Below are positions 10,690 through 20,402 of a stretch of 31,502 nucleotides of DNA, in pieces. Below the pieces are notes generated by a model. It was not told where the DNA came from. It made no database searches and saw only the letters and a program-made list of their open reading frames with translations. Position 1 is the stretch's first letter; every line of letters begins with the position of its first letter. The stretch is from Chromera velia. Lineage: Eukaryota > Sar > Chromeraceae. The DNA lies in the NCBI GenBank assembly GCA_018398765.1, contig JAHBMJ010001398.1, forward strand, positions 1 through 31,502. The letters are read 5' to 3'. The position numbers were made by a program, and so were the translations under genes.

Positions 10690-12220
10690 CAACAACGGCT
10701 CTTACCCCCACCTCCTCCATTCTTCGACTGGTCGTCCCCTCCCTGCACCCTCTCCTGAGGGTACGGGGTGCCAGAACGCTTCACCCCCCCGCGGCGAGCT
10801 GCTTTGCGCCCCCTTACGACTGGCCAACCATCGGCGTCGGCCTGGGGATTGTTGTCAAAGCGCACACGCTTCTGGGAAGAGGAAGAGGAGCGAGATGAAT
10901 GGTTGTCATACTCACGGTTGTTCGGTTTCGGATTGGATCAGTGGGAGGAACGGTGAGAAGAGGAGACGGACCTGACAGACGCATCTGCTGAGCGGGAGGA
11001 TACGACTGATTCAGATCGATGGCGAGAGTTGCCACCTGACTGCTGTTCCTGCTGTTGGCGGCCTCTCTGTCTTTTGGGTTTCCTTCCCCCGTGCCCCCCT
11101 GAATTCTTTCGACACAGTGCCTGCTGTTGGCCTTCATCTCGGTTCTTCAAAATCCCTTTCTTCGGACGAGCAGAAGAATGGGCCGAGGAACGGGAAGAAG
11201 AAGAGACAGAGGGCTCACGCTGTTGGTTGGGGGAATGGAGACGGCGGTCCACTTTGAAGTCAACAATCCGATGGACAAAGGAACGCATTTCCTCGAGGGT
11301 CTGGGGCATTGCCTGTTTAAAAAGCTCATTCTGACCCTTTTGCTGGTTTCGTTCCTTTCATCTCTTGACGATTGTCTGCTGTGCTTTTGCTATGAAGACG
11401 GCAGAATCTTTCTGCCAAAGCAGGAAGGAAAGATGGGTGACAGAGGCAGCGAGGAATTCGGCTTTACGGGAGGCCGGCACGCCAGGGACACCAACGAGCT
11501 CTTTCAACTCTTCAAAAAGAACTGAAACACAGTCTCGGGCTTGCTACTGCTAGGCCTTCTATTCAGAATCTTTGAGACGGGCGTCATACTTTGTCGTTTC
11601 CACCTTCTCTTGCGCTCTTTCAAAGAGCTCACAGAGAGTAGACGATACCTGCTGGGATTTCTCTTATGACTCCCTCACACTCTTTGGGAGGAGCTGCAGC
11701 ATCGACTTGTGGGTCTTCTGCAGGCATTTGTGGAGGCCTTTCAAGGCTTCTAGAATCTCCTTGGGGTCCCGTTGAACGAACACAAGGTCCGTCTCCTCAG
11801 AGCCGCGAGGTGGAGTGGGCTCGTTTCGGATGAGAGGAACAAAATGCTTCAGCCCATCAAAGCAGTGACGGACCAAAAAATAAATACAGGGAGGGAGGGA
11901 GGGAGGCTTATATAACCCTCCTAGATGAAATCCAGTACAGGCTTGTAGACGTATGTCGGGTGATCAGGCCAGAGAAGGAGGTACATCAGGTCGCGTTCTT
12001 TGCCAAGACCGAGAGAGGCATGTTTAGCCTTACTCATCTCAATAATGGGAACCAAACGCATCATGCCAAACCCTGTACTAGGGGCATGTCCAGCTGGCAG
12101 CTGAAACCCAACGGCAGCAGCGGAAGAAGGACCTGGCTGCTGCATTGGTGTTGAGTGGAAAGAAAGAAAGATACAGAAGGGCTCTAGGTACTGAACATGA
12201 TTGGCTGTTGTTAGAAACAA
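10690..12220 (-). pseudogene. Gag/ORF1-like degraded reading frame
   Basis: The minus strand shows a series of protein-like segments. A leader lies at 12150-11921, then FVQRDPKEILEALKGLHKCL (about 11785-11726), then a helical block containing LKELVGVPGVPASRKAEFLA and VTHLSFLLWQKDSAVF. After a TGA come PQTLEEMRSFVHRIVDFKVD, a long Ser/Arg/Gln-rich region, and a tail with QKRVRFDNNPQADADGW and VVRGRKAARRG. Stops (TAA at 11664, TGA near 11365) and frameshifts break it. The helical core plus basic tail resembles retroelement Gag/ORF1 proteins, but no specific family is identified. A hammerhead ribozyme lies just upstream. Confidence 0.5.
11888..11908 (+). repeat. GGGA microsatellite
   Basis: A run of about four GGGA units gives closely spaced GGG tracts on the plus strand inside the Gag-like region. 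Confidence 0.8.
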
Positions 12221-12248
12221 ACCCAGAGCTTATCTTCTAAAGATTCAG

Positions 12249-12308
12249 CACTGAAAAATTACCATACAAAACCGGTTTCGACCTCTAGGGTCTCTTCAGT
12301 TGACAGTG
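12249..12308 (-). ncRNA. Hammerhead ribozyme motif (type I, short stem III)
   Basis: On the minus strand the conserved core reads CTGAAGA (12299-12293; consensus CUGANGA). Stem II follows as GACC-CTAGA-GGTC (12292-12280), then GAAA (12279-12276). The third helix is the palindrome ACCGGT, so stem III is minimal. It is followed by a GUU cleavage triplet, predicting cleavage after 12270. Stem I is supported by an outer CACTG/CAGTG pair (12308-12304 and 12253-12249) and an inner TCAA/TTG pairing. This architecture, with a very short stem III thought to act as a dimer, is known from Penelope-like elements and some other retroelements. Confidence 0.8.
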
Positions 12309-12415
12309 GATTTTTTCAATACTAGTACCCCTCTATTCAAACAGAGCAGCAGGGGATGAATCGATCAACAAGTGACTGCACTCAACAACAGTATGAAGTA
12401 ATCGATCGATCGCAC

Positions 12416-12431
12416 AAATTTGATCAAATTT
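12416..12431. repeat. 16-bp perfect palindrome
   Basis: AAATTTGATCAAATTT is its own reverse complement. It lies about 110 bp to the right of the hammerhead motif and close to other palindromic strings (ATCGATCGATCG at about 12401). Confidence 0.8.
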
Positions 12432-12491
12432 AGCATGCGACGGCGTGGCGGCCATGATCAGCGGCGGCGGGGGAGATAGACTGCACGTACA

Positions 12492-12537
12492 ATTAATTAG
12501 CTTTTTCACGGGGCGCCCCGTGAAAAAGCTAATTAAT
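12492..12537. repeat. 46-bp perfect palindrome
   Basis: Two 23-bp arms are exact reverse complements centred on CGGGGCGCCCCG (12509-12520), with no spacer. The outer part of each arm is AT-rich (ATTAATTAG) and the centre is GC-rich. Nothing in it is coding. It could form a cruciform or an RNA hairpin, or be two transposon ends joined tip to tip. Confidence 0.9.
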
Positions 12538-12539
12538 GG

Positions 12540-13040
12540 TAATGCAATTCATAGGAATGTATCCGGATGACGCGCGCGATGCTCAAACTTATCTACGAGG
12601 ATTTGGAATTCTCGAGTCTCAGGAAGACCGACTATTCTGGAAATAACTCACTGACAGGCTATCTTGTAAACAAGAATAACTGAGAAGCCGGAGCCCAACC
12701 ACGATTTTGGATGGGCTTCTATACGGACTTTGACCCAAAAATTTAAGCTCACCATGGATAAAAACAAATTCCGTGGGCTCCATATACAGATAAGCCGCGC
12801 ACGCCTCAGGACAAATCTAATGGGGGGCAAGCATCAGATCTACATGGGCATGCATCGCGAGGCAAGCATCACGCCGGGGTCCATGCATGTTACAGTGGCA
12901 CCGATACATGCATGCATGCATGCATATATACCACAAACATCAAACCGTCGATCAAACTGACAGAGAGACTTTTCTCCCCAGCTGGCTGGCTATATACCTG
13001 CCCTCCTTTGCATACCCGCCTCTGATACCCACTTGCATTC
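12540..13040. other. No gene seen; TGCA microsatellite
   Basis: Only short ORFs without domain features are present. A tract of four or five ATGC units ending in ATATA lies at about 12906-12927. Confidence 0.6.
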
Positions 13041-13045
13041 CACTC

Positions 13046-13131
13046 GCGAAGGGTCCTGCTGAATTCCATTGAGCCTGCTGAATTTTTTGTCTTCGCGAAG
13101 GGAGCCTGCTAAATTTTTTGTCTTCGCGAAG
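13046..13131 (+). repeat. 31-bp tandem repeat with TTCGCGAA core
   Basis: Two full units and one partial unit of about 31 bp are present, each containing CCTGCTRAATTTTTTGTC followed by the palindrome CTTCGCGAAG. Confidence 0.7.
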
Positions 13132-13190
13132 GGTCAGTCACTGACTTCGTGATGGATGCCTCATTGTTTTCCCTGACTGACTTCGTGGTA

Positions 13191-13247
13191 GGGCGATGGT
13201 GATGGGGGGATGGGGCGATGGTGATGGGGGGATGGGGTGGGGGGATG
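13191..13247 (+). repeat. G-rich GATGGGG repeat
   Basis: Tandem units of GATGGTGATGGGGGGATGGG give at least five runs of four or more G within 60 bp on the plus strand, a strong candidate for G-quadruplex formation. Confidence 0.7.
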
Positions 13248-13249
13248 CC

Positions 13250-14365
13250 TCTTTGTTTTCCTTGCAATGTTCCGCGCCCCTGTGCATCCTTCTCTGAAGT
13301 CAATATTGCGATACTGATTGTGGGCAGGGCAGGATGGTCTATCAATCAATAGATGGATAGATGGTAATCTGACCCTGGAGACTGTAGGTGCTAGGAGACG
13401 GAGACGGCGAGGCAGGCACATGCGGGCAACGGACCCCGGCATGCAAAGGCAGCTGTGGCGCTATGGTGGGCCATGACTCGTATATTTCTCCCATTTTCTC
13501 CCAGGCAGTTTCATGTGCCGCAAAAAAAATTTTCGCGCGCACAAATTTTCTCCCACAGCACGTAGAAATTTCCTCCCAGCCCAGCATCGGGCTGAGGGCC
13601 GGTATACACAACAACAAGGTGATTGGTTCAAGGCAGATAGTGCGAGATGAATTAGATCACTGTGTCTTTCATGAGGTCTGGGAACAGAAAAATGCACAAG
13701 TTCCTTGTGACTGCTATCCCCCATTCAGCTGGTCTTGTAACTGACGTTCACAGCGTGCATCTTTCCTGCAATACGTAGATTGATGTGGGGCCAACTCCTT
13801 TTCATCTTCTTCATCCAACCTGTAGAGTCGTGCATACACTGTTGATCACAACGACTTGAGGATGTGTTTGTTTGCTTCACGGTATGTCAGCCTAGATGTC
13901 AGCCCCGTGCTTTATCGTGCTCATCTTCCCTGCGGCTCCCTGTTTTTTATAGAGTCAGCACCTTCTTTTACACTTTGCATTGCCCCGTCTCCTGCTTCAT
14001 GACACGTCTTCTCTTTTCTACAGGGAACACCACAACACCGTAACCTTGTTTGCAGATCAGACGATAACAGCAGCACAGAAAGGAAAGATGGCCTCAAGGA
14101 GTGGACTGGCAAGACTTCAGAGGCGGAGACACCTGGAGACGGAACGAAAGAGCAGTCAGGTCGGTGATTTTTCTACTTGAAGGAAGAAGAATGTTGCACT
14201 GTTAGACTACCACGTTCAATGACAGCTCCAGAATCAGGTAAGGGGAGTACTCGGGGGGACTGCAGATGAAGGCAGATTTGCAGCGGGAAGTGGACATCAG
14301 CGGTCTTCAGCTGATATCGCACAGTGGTCACTGGGTGCTGGTAACGAGTGGGTTAACTGGAAGTT
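13250..14365. other. No gene recognised
   Basis: Several small ORFs exist on both strands, but none shows a domain or a plausible exon structure. This stretch separates the G-rich repeat from the 25-bp minisatellite. Confidence 0.5.
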
Positions 14366-15965
14366 CAGGTCTGTACTTTCATGTGTCCGCACTCCTGTGG
14401 GTTCTGTGTGTCCACAGTCTTGCAAGTTCCGTGTGTCTGCACTTCCAGATGTTCTGCGTGTCTACACTCCCACGGGTTCTGTGTGTCGCCACTCCTGCGG
14501 GTTCTGTATGTGCGCACTCCTGCGGGTTTTGTGTGTCCATACTCCTGCAGGTTCTGTGTATCCACACTCCCACGGGTTCTGTGTGTCCGCGCTCTTACAG
14601 GTTCTGTGTGTCTACAGTTCTGTGTATTCTGTATGTTCGCACTCCCGTGGGTTCCGTGTGTCCGCACACTTCCGTGTCTTGTGTGTCCACAAACGTCCGT
14701 GTCTCTGTACCTTCGTGTGTCTCTGCACTTTTATGTGCCTCCGTTTGTGCAGGTTGGCCTACAATGATCACATTCTGCAGGTTATGGACAACCGTGCTGC
14801 ACTCACCCGATCGGGGTGGTTCATAACTCCTCTCTTACCCAGCTAAACACACCAGCACACCTTTTTTCTGTCTGCTTCCGCCTCCACCAGAGTGATCTGG
14901 TACAGGAGGGAATCAATGGAATGATTGTACTCCAAAGGATGTGACCTCCCATGTATTTGCAGTCAGGGGAACGCTCGAGACATACCGGGGTATGAAAGGT
15001 ATACGTGGAGTTGTAAAAGGGACACACACACAAAAAAAAGTGCAGTGGTAAGCTCCTTCTTCCATCCCTCCACACTTTTGTGTGTCCGCACTCCTGCGAG
15101 TTCTGTATATCCACACTCCTGCGAGTTTTGTGTGTCCACACTCCTGCGGGTTCTGTATGTCTGCAGTTCCGTGTATTCTGTATGTTCGCACTCCTGTGGG
15201 TTCCGTGTGTCTGCACACTTCCGTGTCTTGTGTGTCCACAAACTTCCGTGTCTCTGTACCTTCGTGTGTCTCTGCACTTTCATGTGCCTCCGTTTGTGCA
15301 GGTCGGCCTACAACGATCACATTCTGCAGGGTATGGACAACCGTGCTGCACTCACCCGATCGGGGTGGTTCATAACTCCTCTCTTACCCAGCTAAACACA
15401 CCAGCACACCTTTTTTCTGTCTGCTTCCGCCTCCACCAGAGTGATCTGGTACAGGAGGGAACCAATGGAATGATTGTACTCCAAAGGATGTGACCTCCCA
15501 TGTATTTGCAGTCAGGGGAACGCTCGAGACATACCGGGGTATGAAAGGTGTACGTAGAGTTGTAAAAGGGACACACAAAAAACAAAAAGTGCAGTGGCAA
15601 GCTCCTTCTTCCATCCCTCCACACTTTTGTGTGTCCGCACTCCTGCGAGTTCTGTATGTCCACACTCCTGCAAGTTTTGTGTGTCCACACTCCTGCGGGT
15701 TCTGTGTGTCTGCAGTTCCGTGTATTCCGTAGGTCCGCACTCCTGCGGGTTTTGTGTGTCCGCAGTTCCGTGTGTTCTGTGTGTCTACACTCCTGCGGGT
15801 TTTGTGTGACATTGTCCGCACTCCTACGGGTTCGGTGTGTCCGCACTCTTGCGGGTTCTGTATGTTCGTACTTCCAGATGTTTCGTATGTCCGCATTTCT
15901 GCATGTTCTGTGCATCCGCACTTCCGCATGTTCCGTGTGTCTACACTTCCATGTGTTTATACTTT
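14366..15965. repeat. 25-bp minisatellite with ~549-bp higher-order repeat
   Basis: The basic unit is 25 bp, resembling CCGCACTCCTGCGGGTTCTG plus TGTGT, repeated with variation at about 14380-14745, 15075-15290 and 15625-15960. A larger block of about 549 bp is duplicated in tandem (roughly 14590-15138 and 15139-15687). It consists of part of the array plus about 330 bp of unrelated sequence. Because 25 is not a multiple of three and the unit lacks stops, long ORFs run in several frames on both strands. I treat all of them as by-products. Confidence 0.85.
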
Positions 15966-16042
15966 TTTGCATCCCGAGAAGCAGCAGGTTGGTGCCCTTT
16001 TATGAACCTCAACGTCCCGCCAGTATGATTCTCCCATAGTTG

Positions 16043-16134
16043 CACAAGTACACTGTACTACACTGTACTACACTGTACTGTACTGTACTACTATACTATG
16101 ACATCTATACTGTACTGTACTACTGTACTAGACC
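16043..16134. repeat. TGTACT-type repeat array
   Basis: Units of TGTAC and TGTACTACAC repeat for about 90 bp, interrupted by ACTATGACATCTATAC. A second, shorter array of the same motif is at 17217-17268. Confidence 0.85.
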
Positions 16135-16249
16135 TTTAAAAAAAATTTCTTCTATTTCTAGCGTCCTAGGGGGTCTTTTAACCTACGTTAATGCTCTATA
16201 AACGTGTGCTAAGTTACGATATGGTGATGATGAATTACAGTGACTCAGA

Positions 16250-16665
16250 AAGGAGCCTCTTTGAACTCCAGTCCAATGTTCTTTAGGTATTTAATTGCCA
16301 TCTCTCCATCTAGCTCGTCATCAAATGCCTCGGCAGACTTGTCCGACGCAAAGTCGAGTCCTTGGAGTCCCAAAATCTGGGTCTCTCTCCTGTGGTGCCC
16401 GGTATTCCTTTGATGAACCCTCTGGAGGCGGAGGTTAGCGTGTGTGGTGACCAGTAAGTCCTAGTGCGGCTGGGTGAGATGGTTTCTCTTCTCAGACTAA
16501 ACTTGGTCGTAGAGAGAGAACCCCCGCTCACAAACTTCCGCTGCATTAGCGGCCTGAAAGACCTCCATAGCGAGGGAGGCGTTCTTGGGGGCTTGAGCAG
16601 CTCTCACATGTAGCTCACAGAGAGTACCAGTCAAAGAGACATGAGTTTCAAGATTTTTTTGAACG
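16250..16665 (-). pseudogene. hAT-like transposase C-terminal relic
   Basis: One minus-strand frame contains AANAAEVCERGFSLYDQV, then a stop, then SEKRNHLTQPH. This resembles the hAT dimerisation region, which typically has ERGFS followed by K..RN.L. The same frame is open upstream for about 35 residues and downstream to a TGA near 16250, with at least two internal stops (TAG) and no upstream catalytic region. The fragment is dead. The family assignment rests on this one motif. Confidence 0.5.
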
Positions 16666-16679
16666 TAAAGGGTACTTTT

Positions 16680-17215
16680 AAGTTACTATGACGAGATGTG
16701 AAGAGTATTGTTCCTCGGTACAAGTGGATCATCATCAAACCTGTATTGTAAACAGGTGCAAGTTACCGTGCAACACTGTCATCCCCAACAATATATACTG
16801 TCAGTTAAGCTAAAAAGGGGACGTTGCAGCCTGTACTGCCTTGCGCCACTCCGACGTCATCTATAAGCTAGTCTACAAGGACATCGTTACCCTAGATTTC
16901 CTCCACCCCTCAACTTCAATATGCAAAACCTCGTCTAAGGACCCGAGGAGTGGAATAAAAACCTTGTATTCTCATAGTTGAGAGGCTTTGCTTGAAGCTT
17001 TTTTTTTCTCTAATTTATGTTTACTATAAAAACATAATGAAAACTCACTAAAATACTAGTAAAAAGTTACTAATAACATAAAAAAAAATAATATTATACT
17101 AAAAGTAGGCTTTCAATAGCCTAAAACTTAGCTTAAAAGCTCATAAAAAGGTAGTTAGAGGAGTGGCGGGCGGCTTGCCTAACTTAGTGAAGCAAGGCAG
17201 GGCGGGCCGCTCGAA
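16680..17215. other. AT-rich non-coding segment
   Basis: No gene is visible. The part at 16990-17150 is strongly AT-rich with A and T runs. At 17163-17210 a GC-rich string with GGCGGG motifs resembles the subterminal motif of the transposon at 4183-6203, but no terminal repeat could be matched. Confidence 0.5.
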
Positions 17216-17216
17216 T

Positions 17217-17268
17217 TGTACTGTACTGTACTGTACTAATTTTGCTTTTACACTGTACTGTACTAATG
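17217..17268. repeat. Second TGTACT repeat array
   Basis: CTGTACTGTACT-type units repeat in two short blocks separated by AATTTTGCTTTTACA. Confidence 0.8.
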
Positions 17269-18057
17269 CAACTATGGATTCTCTTATCAGCTCCTTCTAT
17301 TCTGGCGCAGACAGCTTCTATCTATCTGCTGCAGCCCCTCCTCGATTGGTGCCAGCAGCCTCCTTTTAATATTTTTGTATCTGCTTGCAGCTTCTCCTCT
17401 GTTTATTCATATACTGCCGTCTGCTTTTGTTGTATTTCGTACAACGTCATCACCAGAACGGTAGTTACGGTATCATACCGTTACGGTAACTACGGCTTCT
17501 CTCTTTCTTTCTTGTTCTTTCTGCAGAACCAGTATGGAGTGGTAATGGTAAGAGTGGTATTGGTAAAAAGCAATAGGTTGGTGCCCTTTTGCGCACCTTG
17601 TCAGAGAGAAGATAAATCAGCACTTGCTACATGCCCAAACAGAAGGAAGGAAAGAAGGAAGGAGCGGGCTGCTCTTACCGAGAGGAAGCATATTTTTTTA
17701 CTCGCTCCCTCTGCCTCCTCTCCATGCTTGCCCGTCGATCTTTTTTTTATTCTTTAGCAACACACGCAAATCCACACCGGCACTTACAGAGAGATACACA
17801 GTGAGTACACACACAACGATGATCAATGAACGAACGATGTAGGTACCGAACGCATAGTCGTCTGACATCAAGAACGTCCTCACCCCCCACCGCGTGCGGC
17901 AATGGGCTTTGGGGCTTGCAGCTATGAATTAAATGAAGTCATCCCAGCTTTTTTCAAGCAGTTTCTCTCTTGGTCCCCCCCTCATCCGACGTCGTTCCTG
18001 TTTTGCTTCCCTTTCTGTGCTTGCAAGGGGAAGAGAGACTGTATAGTTGCTTAGTCG
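17269..18057. other. No gene recognised; nested palindrome
   Basis: No domain-bearing ORF is present. At about 17462-17494 GTAGTTAC is mirrored by GTAACTAC around an inner CGGTATCATACCG palindrome. At 17575-17590 AGGTTGGTGCCCTTTT repeats the sequence found at 15986-16001. Confidence 0.5.
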
Positions 18058-18830
18058 ATCCAGCAGACCCCCCTCCCCCCCTCTGTCTACCAGACCCCCT
18101 CGCTCTGTCCGCCAAATTGCCACAGACCCTCCCGCTCTGCCTGCCACATCCTCTGCAGACCCTCGCAATCTGCCCGTCAGATACTCTGCAGACTCCCCCG
18201 CTCTGCCCGCCCAGTCCTCTGCAGCCCCCCCCGTTCTGCCTGCTCAAACGCCCACAGACCCCCCCGCTCTGCCTACTCAACTCCTACAGCCCTCTCCAAA
18301 CTTCCTGCCAGATCATCTATAGATCCCCCCGCTCTGTGTACCACATCCTGTGTAGCCCCTCCTGCTCTGTCTGCCAGGTCCTTTGCAGACTCCCCCACTC
18401 TACCCGTCAGACCCCCTTGCTTTGTCCGCCAAATTGCCACAGACTCCCCCGCTCTGCCCACCAAACTTCTACAGACCCCCCTGCTCTGCCCGCCAGATCC
18501 TCTGCCGACCCCGCCAATCTGCCTGTCAGATCCTTTGCAGACTCCCCCGCTCTGCCCGCCAGATCCTATGCAACCTCCCCGATCTGCCCGCCAGATCTCC
18601 TACAAACTCCCCCGCTCTGCCCACCAGATCCTCTGCAGACCCCTCCAATCTGCCCGCCAGATCCTCTGCAGACTCCTCCGCTTTACCCGGCGAATCCTAT
18701 GTAACCCCCCCGATCTGTCCGTCAAACTCCCACAGACCTCCCTGCTCTGCCTGCTCAACTCCTATAGCCCCCTCCAATGTTCCTGCCAAAATTTAATCCC
18801 CTGCAGACCACCTCGTTCTGTCCACTACAT
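18058..18830. repeat. 33-bp proline-rich minisatellite
   Basis: About 20 imperfect copies of a 33-bp unit resembling CTCTGCAGACTCCCCCGCTC plus TGCCCGCCAGATC are present. Because 33 is a multiple of three, one frame gives an 11-residue repeat (QTPPLCPPDPL) within an open frame at 17970-18704; other frames and the minus strand are also largely open. I see no start context or splice structure arguing that it is translated. Confidence 0.8.
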
Positions 18831-20002
18831 CCTGTGCACGCACTGCCCTCCAGACCCTTCCTCTCAGGTGTGTGGCATGTCATTCCATCAATATTTATCG
18901 ATCGATGACGCCCGGCCGGATGACAAAAATGTTCCTAAAGCAGCCTTTTATCGCTGATGGACATGGTTATGAGGAGACAAAAACAAAAGCTTCATGCCTT
19001 TGTATAAACAAACAGACCGCGAGAGGACTTTATTGGTGTACCCATTGATTCCAGTAAATGCTGCATGCTACTGAGTATCAGTATAGGATGTGATAGGACT
19101 CATGTTAGGAGGATTCACCTCCCATCTCAATACTCAAATATGTATAACGTAAACACTAGGAATAACCACTCTTCTCATCGATTGCTCTGCTAGTCCAGAT
19201 GCCGGCAAGGAGGTGAATAACTCCGATGCTCAGGGGCGCTTGCTACTGCGGTTATTGCTCTTCCATACACAGGTGTATCGCTATGTTAGCAAGCAATTAG
19301 ATACTTACGGCGCCCCGGGGCGGTCCTCCTAGCTAAGGTGCATGAGTAAAATATATCTAATTTTCAGAAATGCGCTAATCAAATCTCATGAACTTTTGAT
19401 TAAACGGTTGAGTAAATAAACGGCATTATCTTTAAAAAAGTATGCTGATCTATATCATATAGGCGGCGCATGCAGATTCAAAATTATTGATCAGTTTCCT
19501 GAGTGGAGTTCTTCTATAACCACCTCACTGAACGATCGCTGTAGCACATCATCTGAAGATACTCAGGCTACCCTTGTAACAACACCGTGCATCAGCTGTT
19601 CGGCTGCTGGCTCCTCGACGGCTACCTGAGGAGGACACGAGTTCAAGACGGCGGGGACGGTGCTCTGGATCACTGAACTAAGCCCTGTTCGCTGGTTGCT
19701 ATAGGGATCTGCAGGGTTCTTCGTGCCCCCCTATGCTATCTGCGCTACCACGGAGTTGCTACGATCCTGCTGCTGTGCAGCATCTGCTACTGCGGCTTTG
19801 GAAGGTGGAGGTAATATACCGGAGGCCACAGCTTATACCGTTTGGGGAATTTGCTCAATCTTAAGGAGAGCACATAATCAGACCAATCCCCGTGGCCCAC
19901 CAGGAACTCTGCCTGTCGCTAGTTGTTGGAAGGTTTGTCAAGTACACTGTATGCTACCTACCATTCAAACGGGATTTTGTGTGTATGTACAGACGTGATG
20001 CA
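18831..20002. other. Mostly non-coding; one coding-like patch
   Basis: No gene is recognised. On the minus strand 19829-19563 an 89-codon frame has protein-like composition (contains PPPSKAAVADAAQQQDRSN and CPPQVAVEEPAAEQLMHGVV). It is broken by a TAG at 19731-19733 and has no start. It may be retroelement linker debris. Confidence 0.35.
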
Positions 20003-20010
20003 TCGGGTTT

Positions 20011-20394
20011 CAAAGGTGTTTAATCACGGAATATATTTATTCACTAGTTACTCACTTCAAAAGTAATATAATCAGGAATATATTCAGGAATATATTCCTA
20101 AATTAATTAAGGGGGGGGCTGCACCGGCGCGTGCATGGCTAGCCCGGGCTGCATGGGCTGGGCCATGCATGCAGTGCACTGGATGTGCACAAGCCTCTAG
20201 GCTACTCCCAAAACATTTGTTTTTATAACGTAAAAAAAAAATCACGCACCATCAGAACTAGCATCAGAATGACCAAAGGTATTAAAGACTAGTAAGAATC
20301 GGACTTTGGCTAATTAATCACTTTATTCAATCACATTTAATCACTTCATGGGATAATTAAATATATTTTAATCACAAGTGACTAAACACCTTTG
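20011..20394. mobile_element. 384-bp hAT-type MITE with intact ends
   Basis: The ends are CAAAGGTGTTTAATCAC (20011-20027) and the inverse complement of CAAAGGTGTTTAGTCAC (20378-20394), 16 of 17 bases matching. The 8-bp sequence TCGGGTTT is directly duplicated at 20003-20010 and 20395-20402. An 8-bp duplication with CA...TG ends is the hAT superfamily signature. TTAATCAC recurs several times near the ends, like hAT subterminal motifs, and GGAATATATTC occurs three times near the left end. There is no coding capacity. Confidence 0.9.
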
Positions 20395-20402
20395 TCGGGT
20401 TT

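Noticed and set aside
14366-15965. Possible CRISPR-like repeat array
   Set aside because: The 25-bp units are directly adjacent and mutually variable, with no unique spacers, and the DNA is eukaryotic.
14266-15972. Nine or more overlapping ORFs of 60-200 aa on both strands
   Set aside because: They are all produced by the stop-free 25-bp minisatellite, which leaves most frames open; there is no start or splice context and no domain.
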